NCBI RefSeq assembly: GCF_036250065.1
Contig: NZ_CP109199.1
Location: forward strand, 6,138,001 to 6,202,000
DNA: 64,000 nt
DNA from: Micromonospora sp. NBC_01699
Lineage (GTDB): Bacteria; Actinomycetota; Actinomycetes; Mycobacteriales; Micromonosporaceae
Direction of reading: 5' to 3'
The notes under the pieces are model-generated. The model searched no databases, was not told the origin of the DNA, and saw only the letters and a list, made by a program, of their open reading frames with translations. Shown here one piece after another: positions 16,486-24,407 of the stretch. Positions within the stretch are counted from its first letter, which is position 1, and each line of letters starts with the position of its first letter. The translations under genes were made by a program, and so were the position numbers.

Positions 16486-17226
16486 TCACAACCCCGACTC
16501 GGTGGTGCGGACCATGATCCGCCGGCACTCCTCGCAGCGCACCACCTCGTCCGCTGCCGACGCCCGGATCCGGGCCAGGTCCGCGCCGTAGAGCTCCAGC
16601 CGGCAGCCGCCGCACCGGCCCTGGGTGAACAGCGCCGCGCCGAGCCCGCCGGACGTCTCGCGGATCTTGTCGTAGAGGGCCACCAGGTCGGCCGGCAGGT
16701 CCGCCGAGAGCGGCTGCCGCGCGCCGAGCTTGAACTGCTCCTCCTTGGCGATGTCGGCCAGCGCCTGGGTACGCCGCTGCTCGGTCGCCTCGCGGGTCTC
16801 CCGGGTGCTGGCCAACCGCTGCTCGATCCCGTCGAGTACGCCCTGGGCGGTCTCCCGCTGCTCCATCAGCTCCAGCTCGCCGTCCTCCAGCTCGCTCTGC
16901 CGCCGGTTGAGCGAGTTGAGCTCGTGTTGCAGCGCCTCCAGCTCGCGGGCCGGGCCGGAGCCGACGGTCAACCTGGCCTGGTCCCGGTCCTTACGGGCCC
17001 GAACCTGGTCGATGTCCTTCTCCATCCGGTTGATGTCCCGGTCGAAGTCGTCGACCGCCACCTGGGCGCGTACCCGCTCGTCCTCCAGCGCGGAGAGCTG
17101 CCGGGCCAGCGCCTCCAGCTCCGCGATCTCCGGCAGGATGCGGCGCCGGTGGGCGAGCTGGGCGAGCGCGGTGTCGATCGCCTGCAAATCCAGCAGGCGG
17201 CGCTGCTCTTGCGGGTTGGCCTTCAC
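16486..17226 (-). CDS. Coiled-coil zinc-ribbon protein (C4-type, Rv2229c-like)
   Basis: 246 residues. GTG at 17226 overlaps the Nif3 stop by 4 nt and has AAGGAG at 8 nt. Residues about 5-180 are two long antiparallel coiled-coil helices rich in Glu, Arg, Leu and Gln. The C-terminal ribbon carries CGGC and CEEC zinc knuckles at about 200 and 230. The family (COG1579, CdsZ-like) is linked to RNA or translation quality control in other bacteria, with function still partly open. The gene order Nif3-like, zinc ribbon, RNase H/CobC is the conserved actinobacterial arrangement. Confidence 0.9.
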   Translation of the reverse strand: MKANPQEQRRLLDLQAIDTALAQLAHRRRILPEIAELEALARQLSALEDERVRAQVAVDDFDRDINRMEKDIDQVRARKDRDQARLTVGSGPARELEALQHELNSLNRRQSELEDGELELMEQRETAQGVLDGIEQRLASTRETREATEQRRTQALADIAKEEQFKLGARQPLSADLPADLVALYDKIRETSGGLGAALFTQGRCGGCRLELYGADLARIRASAADEVVRCEECRRIMVRTTESGL

Positions 17227-18161
17227 AGAAGGTGCTCCTTGTCCACGGGGGATGCGGCGTGCGCGGGAGGTACGGCGGCCACAGCCGGAGGTACGGGGGT
17301 GACGGTCGACGCGGGCGCGCCGGGGGACGGCGATCCGGCCCGGACCGTCCACGGGTCGGTGTCCAGGTCGGACACGTACGCGGTGACGGGCAGGTGTTCC
17401 CGCAGGTGGGTTGCGAGGTCGTCCAACCAGGGACGCTCGGTCGCCCAGTGGGCGGCGTCCAGCAGGACCGGGCCGCCCTCGGCGAGGTATTCGCTGGCGG
17501 GGTGGTGACGCAGGTCCGCGGTGAGGAAGGCGTCCACCCCGGCGGTACGGGCGTCGTCGAGGTACCCGTCGCCCGCGCCGCCACTGACCGCGACGGTGTG
17601 GATCACGCGGCCCGGGTCACCGGCGGCGCGTACGCCCCAGGTGGTGGGCGGCAGCGCGGCGGCCGCCCACCGGGTCAGGTCGGTCAGGGTCATCGGTCGG
17701 GGCAGCCGGCCGATCCGGCCGATGCCGCGTCCCGCTCCCGCCGCCGGTCCGGTGGCCGGGCGCAGCGGGCGCAGGTCGGTCAGGCCGAGCCGGGCGGCGA
17801 GCGCGTCGGAGACGCCGGGGTCGGCGACGTCGGCGTTGGTGTGCGCCACGTAGAGGGCGACGTCGTTTTTGATCAACTGGTGCACGATCCGACCCTTGTA
17901 CGTGGTCGCCGCCACCGACGACACCCCGCGCAGCAGCAGCGGGTGGTGGGCGACGATCAGGTCCGCCCCCCGGGCCAGCGCCTCGGCGACGGTCTCCGGC
18001 ACGCAGTCGACCACGCAGGCGACCCGGCGTACGGGCGCCTCGGGGTCGCCGAGCACCAACCCGACCCGATCCCACTGCTCGGCCCAGGCCGGCGGGTAAC
18101 GACGGTCCAGCGCGGCCACCACTTCGGCCACGCTCGGCGTCTCGGATCCAGTTGTCCCCAC
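17223..18161 (-). CDS. Nif3-like dinuclear metal-centre protein (GTP cyclohydrolase 1 type 2 family)
   Basis: 312 residues, taking the GTG at 18161; the ribosome site is weak, so the start could lie a little further in. Residues about 10-270 are the NIF3 domain: WDRVGLVLGDP, the metal-binding IVAHHPLLLRG (two His), YVAHTNADVADPGV, and near the end LTADLRHHPASEYL and DAAHWATER, which complete the dinuclear site. Family members form toroidal hexamers; the biochemical role is unsettled. A Pro/Ala-rich tail of about 40 residues is extra. It heads the operon with the zinc-ribbon and RNase H/CobC genes. Confidence 0.9.
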   Translation of the reverse strand: MGTTGSETPSVAEVVAALDRRYPPAWAEQWDRVGLVLGDPEAPVRRVACVVDCVPETVAEALARGADLIVAHHPLLLRGVSSVAATTYKGRIVHQLIKNDVALYVAHTNADVADPGVSDALAARLGLTDLRPLRPATGPAAGAGRGIGRIGRLPRPMTLTDLTRWAAAALPPTTWGVRAAGDPGRVIHTVAVSGGAGDGYLDDARTAGVDAFLTADLRHHPASEYLAEGGPVLLDAAHWATERPWLDDLATHLREHLPVTAYVSDLDTDPWTVRAGSPSPGAPASTVTPVPPAVAAVPPAHAASPVDKEHLL

Positions 18162-18266
18162 GGCGGCCCAGCTTACCGGCGTCGGCCCGCCGACCGTGTC
18201 GCCGGCTCGACCGGCCCGGCGGGTCCACCCGGTCGGGCCGGCGGACCGGGCCCGACCGATGCCGCA

Positions 18267-18297
18267 CCGGCCCGGCCGCGGGTGGCGGCCGGGCCGG
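18267..18297 (-). terminator. Strong hairpin terminator of the XRE-flavoprotein operon
   Basis: CCGGCCCGGCCGC (18267-18279) and its perfect complement (18285-18297) form a 13-bp all-G/C stem with a 5-nt loop, 10 nt past the flavoprotein stop. There is no U-tract. Confidence 0.8.
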
Positions 18298-18306
18298 GCA
18301 GCGGGC

Positions 18307-18876
18307 TCAGCCGGGGCGGCCGTTGACGGCGCATCCGGTCCGCAGGGCGTCCAGGCCCAGCTCCCAGGGGTACTGGTCGAGGTAACGCGTACCGCCACCG
18401 GGCGGGAACGGCGGCAGCACGTCGTCGCCGAACAGGACCGTCACGTCCCAGCCGCGCAGCCGGTCCAGGCTGGCCCGGAAGGCCGGGTGGGTGGCCATGG
18501 CCGCGTTCGTGAACGGCATCGCCACTATCGGCAACCCCAGCCCCTGCCCCTCGACCAGCAGCCCGAGGGCGAGGCTGTCGGTGATGCCGACCGCCCACTT
18601 GTTGATCGTGTTGACCGTCGCCGGGGCGACGATCATGGCGTCGGCCGGCGGCAGCAAATCCGGATCGGCCGGCTGTTTGTACGCCGACCGGACCGGATAG
18701 CCGGTCTGTGCCTCAATCGCCGGTACGTCGAGGAACTTGCGCCCGTCCGGCGTGCTGACCACGCAGACCACCCAGTCGTCCCGCTGGGCGAGCGTCACCA
18801 GCCGGCCGACGTGCCCGGCCAGCGGGGACCCACAGGTGATCACGTAGAGGACTCGTTCTCGCGGCAGGCCGGTCAT
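18307..18876 (-). CDS. Flavoprotein (HFCD/PPC-decarboxylase-like)
   Basis: 189 residues from ATG 18876 (the longer frame upstream overlaps the regulator). It has a Rossmann-like flavoprotein fold with VLYVITCGSPLA near the start, VVCVVSTPDGRKF, and the FMN-binding APATVNTINKWAVGITDSLA loop seen in homo-oligomeric flavin-containing Cys decarboxylases, followed by VAMPFTNAAMATHPAF. A catalytic Cys for decarboxylation is not evident, so its role may be as a flavin reductase or regulator partner. It begins 16 nt after the XRE regulator stop. This regulator/flavoprotein pair recurs in actinobacteria. Confidence 0.85.
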   Translation of the reverse strand: MTGLPRERVLYVITCGSPLAGHVGRLVTLAQRDDWVVCVVSTPDGRKFLDVPAIEAQTGYPVRSAYKQPADPDLLPPADAMIVAPATVNTINKWAVGITDSLALGLLVEGQGLGLPIVAMPFTNAAMATHPAFRASLDRLRGWDVTVLFGDDVLPPFPPGGGTRYLDQYPWELGLDALRTGCAVNGRPG

Positions 18877-18892
18877 CCGGCCACCGGCCCGT

Positions 18893-20122
18893 TCATATGC
18901 CGACACCCATGTGCCCAGCCAACTCCGCAATCGGCGCGGGCGGCGCACCACGTGTGCGACGCAGGATGTCGGACATCACCTCGTGGGCGATCGGCCGGCA
19001 GCGGATCTCCGAGGGGGCCAGCCGGTCGCCGTCGACCAGCATCTCGCCGGCGCTGTGCACGTCGCCGATCTGGGCGAAGCCCCGGGCGATGTCGAGCAGG
19101 TGGTGGGCCCGCCGTTCGGGCAGCAGGGCGGCGAAGCGCCGCTTGTCGATCCGCCGCTCGTGGGTCTCCACCGCCTCCCGGCCCTCGCCCAGCTCCACCG
19201 CCGCCGCCGCCCGGTGCAACTCCAGGTTGGTCGGGCCGAAGCTGGTCCAGTAGTGGTTCTGGTCGGAGCCGAGGGCGGTGGACGCCTCCTGGGCGCCCCG
19301 GATCAGGTCCCGCACGGTGGCGCTGTCGCCCAGCCGGGCGGCGGCCATCGCCGCCTGGAGCAGCAGCATCCCGTAGACCGAGAGCCGGTCCGGTGCGTCT
19401 CCGTTGGTGCCGCCGGGCGCGAGCCGGTTGGCGATGTTGATGTTGACCTCCAGCGCCGAGCGGGCCCGACCGAGGGCGAGCAGCGCGTTGCCGACCCGGT
19501 AGGTGGCGACCCCGGCCAGCAACGGGTCGTCGGCGCGTACGGAGACGGCCATCGAGCGGTCGGCGGCGAGCCAGGCCAGCTCGTGCTCGCCCACCTTGCG
19601 CAGGACCGAGGAGGCGATCTGGTAGACCTGCCCGAGCAGGCTCGCGGCGAGCTGCCCGTCGTCGCCGGTGTAGTACGCGTCCGCCGCCTGGGCGTCGCGC
19701 AGCAGCTTCGGCAGCGCCCGGGTCAGTACGCCGTAGCGCGCGTACTGGTAGGTCAGCCAGGCGTGGCTGACCGCCTTGCGGAACTCGCTCAGGACGGGCG
19801 GCACCACCTGTGCGTCGAAGTACTTGCTCATCGAGACGTACCGCTCCAGGGCGGCCCGGATCTCCTCGATCTCGACCTCGTCGATGCAGTTCATCGCATC
19901 GGTACGCCGTTGCGGGTCCTTGCCGAGCAGTAGCTGCACGTCGATGGTGAGCACGTCGGCGATCTCGTAGAGGACGGAGAACTTGTCCAGCCGTCTCACC
20001 CCGCGTTCGACCTTGTCGACCCAGCTCTTGGACTTGCCGAGTCGATCGGCGAAGACCTGCTGGGACAGCTTTCGTCGACCACGCCAATAGGCGACGCGGC
20101 GCCCGATGGGCAGCTCGTCCAC
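18893..20122 (-). CDS. XRE-family helix-turn-helix regulator with TPR-like helical domain
   Basis: 409 residues, GTG at 20122 with GAGGAAC 7 nt upstream. Residues about 5-65 are the Cro/CI-type HTH (RRVAYWRGRRKLSQQVFADR, GKSKSWVDKVERGVR). Residues about 90-390 are a helical solenoid rich in Ala and Leu, like the tetratricopeptide ligand-sensing domains of such regulators. The downstream flavoprotein is in the same transcript. A perfect 23-bp palindrome lies in the divergent promoter region toward the prim-pol gene and is the obvious candidate operator. The pair probably controls a neighbouring or distant pathway in response to a small ligand. Confidence 0.87.
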   Translation of the reverse strand: MDELPIGRRVAYWRGRRKLSQQVFADRLGKSKSWVDKVERGVRRLDKFSVLYEIADVLTIDVQLLLGKDPQRRTDAMNCIDEVEIEEIRAALERYVSMSKYFDAQVVPPVLSEFRKAVSHAWLTYQYARYGVLTRALPKLLRDAQAADAYYTGDDGQLAASLLGQVYQIASSVLRKVGEHELAWLAADRSMAVSVRADDPLLAGVATYRVGNALLALGRARSALEVNINIANRLAPGGTNGDAPDRLSVYGMLLLQAAMAAARLGDSATVRDLIRGAQEASTALGSDQNHYWTSFGPTNLELHRAAAAVELGEGREAVETHERRIDKRRFAALLPERRAHHLLDIARGFAQIGDVHSAGEMLVDGDRLAPSEIRCRPIAHEVMSDILRRTRGAPPAPIAELAGHMGVGI

Positions 20123-20255
20123 GTCCGTTCCTCCCCATATCTGCCATGCCGGCGGTCCGGGCCGGCGAGCCTGTCGGGTGTTGCGGGTGCTCGCTGTTCA
20201 GATGTGCGTTCTGGTGAGCAAGAGGGTGTTGTGGGTATTTCGGGCCGATTTGCGA

Positions 20256-20278
20256 CTGCCGCACAGTCTGTGCGGCAG
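20256..20278. promoter_or_regulatory. Perfect 23-bp palindrome, candidate operator of the XRE regulator
   Basis: CTGCCGCACAG (20256-20266), one central T, and CTGTGCGGCAG (20268-20278). It lies about midway in the 292-bp divergent region, some 135-155 nt from both start codons. Perfect symmetry over 11 bp is unlikely by chance and matches a dimeric HTH protein. Confidence 0.7.
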
Positions 20279-20414
20279 CCCGACCGTCGATGCTCGTACT
20301 TTTCGATGCAAGTTGCAGCTGGCTTTATGCCAGAAGCAACGAACACGCCCGGCACCGGTGACGGTGCCACCCCACCGATCTCACCGGGATCGGTCCCGAG
20401 AGGAGCTACCTGCC

Positions 20415-21101
20415 ATGTGGGGGACTACCCGACCACCCATCACCCGCCTGACGACGTTGGAACGGGTACGCCTGCGGCGCGTGGCCGTCCGGTACGCCAT
20501 GCACGGCTGGGAGGTCACCCCCGGTGCCTTCCTCAACCGGCAGCGCTTCGTCTGCGGCCGGGCCGGCTGCCCCACCACCGGCTGCCACCCCGCCCTGGAG
20601 GAGTGGGAGGGAGCCGCCAGCTCCGACCCGGCCCGGGTCGGCGCCTGGTGGCGGGTCCGGCCGCACGCCGTACTGCTCGCCACCGGGTACACCTTCGACG
20701 TGCTGGAGGTGCCGGCGTACCTGGGCCGACACGTGCTCGACGCCTCCCGGCCGCACCACGGCGTCACCGTTCCCGGCCTCGACCGGGTCCGCGGGCCGGT
20801 CGCGCTCACCCCCGGCGGGCGGTGGATGTTCCTGGTCCGCCCCGGCGACCCGCTCCGGCCGGAACTCGACCAGTGCCTCTACGTCGTCCGGCACGGCCCC
20901 GGCTCGTGGATCCCCGCCCCACCGACCCGGCTGCCCGAGGGAACCGTGCGCTGGGTGGTGCCACCGGAGGAGGCCCGCTGGCAGCTGCCCGAGTCGTACG
21001 CCGTACAGGAACTGCTGGTCGACGCCCTTCAGGCGCACACCCCGGCGATCCCGGTCGCCCTGCTGCCCGGCCGGCTGCCGGCTCCCCGGCGGGGCTACTG
21101 A
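20415..21101 (+). CDS. Bifunctional DNA primase/polymerase (prim-pol)-like protein, probably inactive
   Basis: 228 residues, ATG at 20415 with AGGAG about 9 nt upstream. It fits the prim-pol N-terminal domain of archaeo-eukaryotic primases: VRYAMHGWEVTPGAFL, a CGRAGCPTTGCHPALEEW zinc-like segment, WWRVRPHAVLLATG, and the following VLEVP. Active members carry a D-x-D pair at the strand after the LATG loop; here that strand reads FDVLEVP, so the metal ligands look incomplete. No helicase domain is attached. Stand-alone versions of this protein are common in actinobacteria with unknown role. It faces the XRE regulator across the palindrome and may be its target. Confidence 0.75.
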   Translation: MWGTTRPPITRLTTLERVRLRRVAVRYAMHGWEVTPGAFLNRQRFVCGRAGCPTTGCHPALEEWEGAASSDPARVGAWWRVRPHAVLLATGYTFDVLEVPAYLGRHVLDASRPHHGVTVPGLDRVRGPVALTPGGRWMFLVRPGDPLRPELDQCLYVVRHGPGSWIPAPPTRLPEGTVRWVVPPEEARWQLPESYAVQELLVDALQAHTPAIPVALLPGRLPAPRRGY

Positions 21102-21445
21102 ACCAGCGCGACGCGTCGCCCCGGCCTCCCGCAGCGGTCCCGGCGAGTCGGCGCGCGACAGACGACGACCGGCCGTGGCCGCGGTCGTTAACGCAGGTAG
21201 CACAGCCGAGGCCGGTACCGCAAGAGGCGAATCGGACCGGCGCGCACACGGGGGATGAGATGCGACCTGACAACCTGCCGCCGGCTCCCGGCGGCCCGGA
21301 CGGAACGGAACCGGACAGCGGCTCACCGCCGTGCCGGTGGGCGGGAACCCGACCGAAGGGGTCCCGCCCCGGCGGCTCCCGACCGACGGGCTCTCGACCG
21401 GCCGGCACCCATCGACCCGTACGCTGAACCGACCCGGCACGTACG
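21102..21445 (+). other. Convergent intergenic region with a weak small ORF (21260-21427)
   Basis: Between the prim-pol stop and the ApbE stop. An ATG at 21260 with GGGGGA 5 nt upstream opens a 55-codon frame rich in Pro, Gly, Arg and Ser with a GSRP repeat. Its third-position GC (about 74% by my count) is well below the local genes, so I do not call it a gene. No strong terminator hairpin was seen. Confidence 0.3.
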
Positions 21446-22216
21446 TCAGTCCGTGATCGGCAGGCGGTCGGACCGGGGCGTACGCCGGTCGTCGGTGACC
21501 ACCGCCCACTCGTGACCGGACAGCCGGCCGAGCCAGCCGATTCCGGCCTGCCCCATCGCCAGCGCCGCGGTGGCGTACGCGTCGGCGACACCGAGGTCGG
21601 TGCCGACCACCGTCACCGAACGCAGGCCCCGGGCCGGTGTGCCCCGGCGCGGGTCGAGCACGTGGTGTCCCCGCTCGTAGACGCCGGAGGTGGCCACCGC
21701 CAGGTCGGTGCCGTGCAACACCAGCGCCACCCGGTCCGGGTCCCACGGGTCCTGCACCCCGACCCGCCACGGTTCACCGGTGCCGGATCGGCCCCGGACC
21801 CGGACATCGCCACCGGCGTTCACGCAGTGGTTGGGCGCCCCGGCGGCCAGCAACCGGTCCGAGGCGACCTGCGCCGCCCAGCCCTTCACGTACCCGGACG
21901 GGTCGAACCGGCCGGTGGCGTACGCGTCGAAGAAACCGTCGGTGTCGCCCCACAGGTCGGCGCAGCGTTCCAGGGTGGCCCGCAGGTCGGCCGACGCCCC
22001 GGAGAGCAGCACCTCGCCCCGGTCGAACCGGCTCACCTCGCTGTCGGCCCTGAACGTGCTGAACCGCCGGTCGACCTCGCGCATCCAGTCGAAGACCATC
22101 TCGGCGAGCTGGTCGAGGCGGGCCCCGGGCAGGTCGTCGGCGAGGTCGAGGCTGATCGCCGTACCCATGACGAACTCGACCCGGCGGTGTCCCGGCCTGG
22201 TCCGCACGCTGGTCAC
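21446..22216 (-). CDS. apbE: FAD:protein FMN transferase (ApbE family)
   Basis: 256 residues, GTG at 22216 with GAGG at 5 nt. It moves FMN from FAD onto a Thr of target proteins, outside the membrane. Diagnostic segments in order: VMGTAISLD, FSTFRADSEVSRFD, DPSGYVKGWAAQ, NAGGDVRVRG, ATSGVYERGHHVLDP and ADAYATAALAMG, the last carrying the metal-binding Asp. No signal peptide is obvious at this start. It is the last gene of a five-gene operon and its evident substrate is the FMN-binding-domain protein just upstream, whose C-terminus holds an SGATAT attachment motif. Confidence 0.92.
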   Translation of the reverse strand: MTSVRTRPGHRRVEFVMGTAISLDLADDLPGARLDQLAEMVFDWMREVDRRFSTFRADSEVSRFDRGEVLLSGASADLRATLERCADLWGDTDGFFDAYATGRFDPSGYVKGWAAQVASDRLLAAGAPNHCVNAGGDVRVRGRSGTGEPWRVGVQDPWDPDRVALVLHGTDLAVATSGVYERGHHVLDPRRGTPARGLRSVTVVGTDLGVADAYATAALAMGQAGIGWLGRLSGHEWAVVTDDRRTPRSDRLPITD

Positions 22217-22223
22217 GCCGACC

Positions 22224-22838
22224 TCACATCCTGTCCAGCGCGGCCTGCAACGACCGCCGGTACGCCGAACTCGTCGCGGTGGCGCCGCTGATCGTGTCCG
22301 GCAGCCGGCCCTGGTTCGCCGCCGTGACCGCCTGCCCACCGGTCCCGCTGTACGCCCGGTCCACCTGGTCGCTCTTGCCGGAGGAGGTGGCTGTCTCGCC
22401 CGGCAACTCCAGCGCGGTGACGTTGGTGATCCGGTCGCCGGAGACGGTGATCTGCACCTGGACCAGGCCGAAGTCGGCCGCGGTCGCCACCGAACCGTCG
22501 ATCTTGCGCGGCCCGCTCGGCGGCGGGGGTGCCTTGGTGGTGGTCGCTCCCCCACCGGTCGGCGCCTTCGACGTCGGCCTGCCGCTCGGCGTCTTCGACC
22601 GGCCGGGCGACCCGCTCGGCGCACCCGGCGCGGCACCGGACACCGTCGGCACCGGCCCGCCACCGGCCGGATCCGGGGTCGGCTCCGGCGGGGCGCCGGC
22701 ACTCGGGTCGGTCGACGCACCCGCCGGCCCAACCGGTACGTCCTGGGCGGTCGCGGTCGTCGCCGGCCCGCCCTTGAGCACCACCAGCAGGGTGGTGCTC
22801 GCGGCGAGGCCGGTGATGCCGAGGATGGCGCGACGCAA
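22224..22838 (-). CDS. Secreted/anchored FMN-binding domain protein (covalent FMN carrier)
   Basis: 204 residues. The start is a TTG at 22838, with GGAAGG about 8 nt before it. A hydrophobic N-terminus (AILGITGLAASTTLLVVL) serves as signal or anchor. Residues about 30-110 are a Pro/Gly/Ser/Thr-rich linker. Residues about 115-204 are the FMN_bind domain ending in SGATATS, where Thr189 is the expected site of covalent FMN attachment by ApbE. The gene sits 15 nt after a ferric-reductase-like membrane flavocytochrome and 7 nt before apbE, so it should shuttle electrons on the outer face of the membrane. Confidence 0.9.
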   Translation of the reverse strand: MRRAILGITGLAASTTLLVVLKGGPATTATAQDVPVGPAGASTDPSAGAPPEPTPDPAGGGPVPTVSGAAPGAPSGSPGRSKTPSGRPTSKAPTGGGATTTKAPPPPSGPRKIDGSVATAADFGLVQVQITVSGDRITNVTALELPGETATSSGKSDQVDRAYSGTGGQAVTAANQGRLPDTISGATATSSAYRRSLQAALDRM

Positions 22839-22853
22839 CGGGAGAACCTTCCG

Positions 22854-24407
22854 TCAGAGTTCGAACGTGGCCAGGTGGATCTGCCGGCGCGGCACCCCGG
22901 CGCGGCGCAGTGCCTTCACCGATTCGCGGACCAGACCCGGCGGACCGCACAGGTAGACGTCCCGGTCGGTCAGGTCCGGCACCAGTCGCCGCAGGCCACG
23001 GGCGGTGAGGATCTGCTGCGGGCCGGGATCGGCGCGGGAGCCGAGCACATACCACATCTCGGTCTCGCGGGCCTCGGCCAGCCAGTCCAGCTCGCGCCGG
23101 AGCAGCAGGTCGTCCGGGGTGCTGGCCCGGTAGATCAGCGCCGCACCGGGCGGCAACTCCTCCAGCAGGGCCCGGATCGGCGAGATCCCGCTCCCGCCGG
23201 CGATCAGCAACGCGCGTTCGGCGACCCGGTGCGCGGCGGTGAACGTACCGGACGGGCCGGACGCCCAGACCCGGGTGCCGGGAGACAGCCGGCGCAGTTC
23301 GGCGGTGTGCCCGCCGACGACCTTCACGGTCAACCGCAGCCAGCGGCCGTTGCGGGCGGCGGAGAGCGAGAACGGGTGCGACTGCCACCAGCGGCCGGCG
23401 GACAGGAACCGCCAGCGGAAGAACTGGCCGGCGAGCACCTGGAGTTTGTCCAGGTTCCGCCCGGTCAGGTAGATCGAGATGGTGTCCCGGCTCTCCGCCA
23501 CCACGTCGGCGACCCGGAGCCGGTAGCGCAGGTTCAGCCACAGCGGGCTGACCACCCGACCCCAGAGCACGGCCGCGACCACCAGGGCGTACATGGCGAT
23601 CCACCCGGTCCGCACCGGACCGGGCCGGAACAACTGCTGGCCGTACGTGAACTGGTGGCCGAAGCCGAGCAGCAGCACCGCGTAGCTGCTCAGGTGCAGG
23701 TAGTACCAGAACTCGTACGGCAGCGCGTTGCGGACGAACCGGACGCCGGTGAAGCCGAGCAGCACGATGATCGCGGCGGCGGCGAACGCGCCGACCATGT
23801 CCTCGTAGTCGCGCAGCAGCGTGGTCGCCTCGGCCAGCACCGTCTTGCCCTCGATCGCGGCGTAGCCGGCGAGGATCAGCCCGACGTGCGCCAGCACCGC
23901 GACGAACAGGGTGCCGCCGACGTCCCGGTGCCACCGGCTGAGCTGCTCGGCGCCGATCCACCGCTCCAGCGGGCGCAGCCGGCTCATCAGCAGCACCTGG
24001 ACCAGCAGCAGGTAACCGGCGATCAGGCCGCTGATCCGGCCGGCGGCGGTCAGGGTGGCGAACTCGCTGTTCACCGAGCCGGGCGCGGTGTCCAGCCACC
24101 ACGGCACCACGGCGGCCAGCAGGCCCACCCAGAGCAGGACCACCACCAGCCACCGACCGGCCGGCCCGCGCCGCCCCGGCACCTCCGCCGGTACGCCCGC
24201 GGCCCGCTCGGCCCGCGCCGGCCGGGACCGCCGGTTGTCGGGCCGGGGCGGCTCGTCGAGGTGCGGCAGGTCGTCGTAGCGGGACTGCTCGTCGTAGCGA
24301 GGCGGGTCGTCGTAGCGGGACTGGTCGGCGTAGGTGTACGGCTGCTGGCCACCGTCCGGGGAGTAGTCCCCGGAACGGTGGCCAGTCGAGGTCGACCAGG
24401 TTGTCAC
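22854..24407 (-). CDS. Ferric-reductase-like transmembrane oxidoreductase (FAD/NAD-binding)
   Basis: 517 residues, GTG at 24407 overlapping the DUF1501 stop by 4 nt. A cytoplasmic Asp/Tyr-rich N-terminal tail (to about 85) is followed by about six hydrophobic helices with the heme-ligand-type histidines (RWHRDVGGTLFVAVLAH and WYYLHLSSYAVLL). Residues about 300-517 form a ferredoxin-NADP reductase module: FRWRFL and SHPFSLSAA for FAD, LIAGGSGISPIRALLEEL for NAD(P), and YLCGPPGLVRESV near the end. It should carry electrons from NAD(P)H across the membrane to the FMN-binding protein encoded next. Confidence 0.9.
   Translation of the reverse strand: MTTWSTSTGHRSGDYSPDGGQQPYTYADQSRYDDPPRYDEQSRYDDLPHLDEPPRPDNRRSRPARAERAAGVPAEVPGRRGPAGRWLVVVLLWVGLLAAVVPWWLDTAPGSVNSEFATLTAAGRISGLIAGYLLLVQVLLMSRLRPLERWIGAEQLSRWHRDVGGTLFVAVLAHVGLILAGYAAIEGKTVLAEATTLLRDYEDMVGAFAAAAIIVLLGFTGVRFVRNALPYEFWYYLHLSSYAVLLLGFGHQFTYGQQLFRPGPVRTGWIAMYALVVAAVLWGRVVSPLWLNLRYRLRVADVVAESRDTISIYLTGRNLDKLQVLAGQFFRWRFLSAGRWWQSHPFSLSAARNGRWLRLTVKVVGGHTAELRRLSPGTRVWASGPSGTFTAAHRVAERALLIAGGSGISPIRALLEELPPGAALIYRASTPDDLLLRRELDWLAEARETEMWYVLGSRADPGPQQILTARGLRRLVPDLTDRDVYLCGPPGLVRESVKALRRAGVPRRQIHLATFEL

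Noticed and set aside
21260-21427. 55-codon Pro/Arg-rich ORF after the prim-pol gene
   Set aside because: A good ribosome site but low third-position GC and low complexity; left as a possible ORF only.
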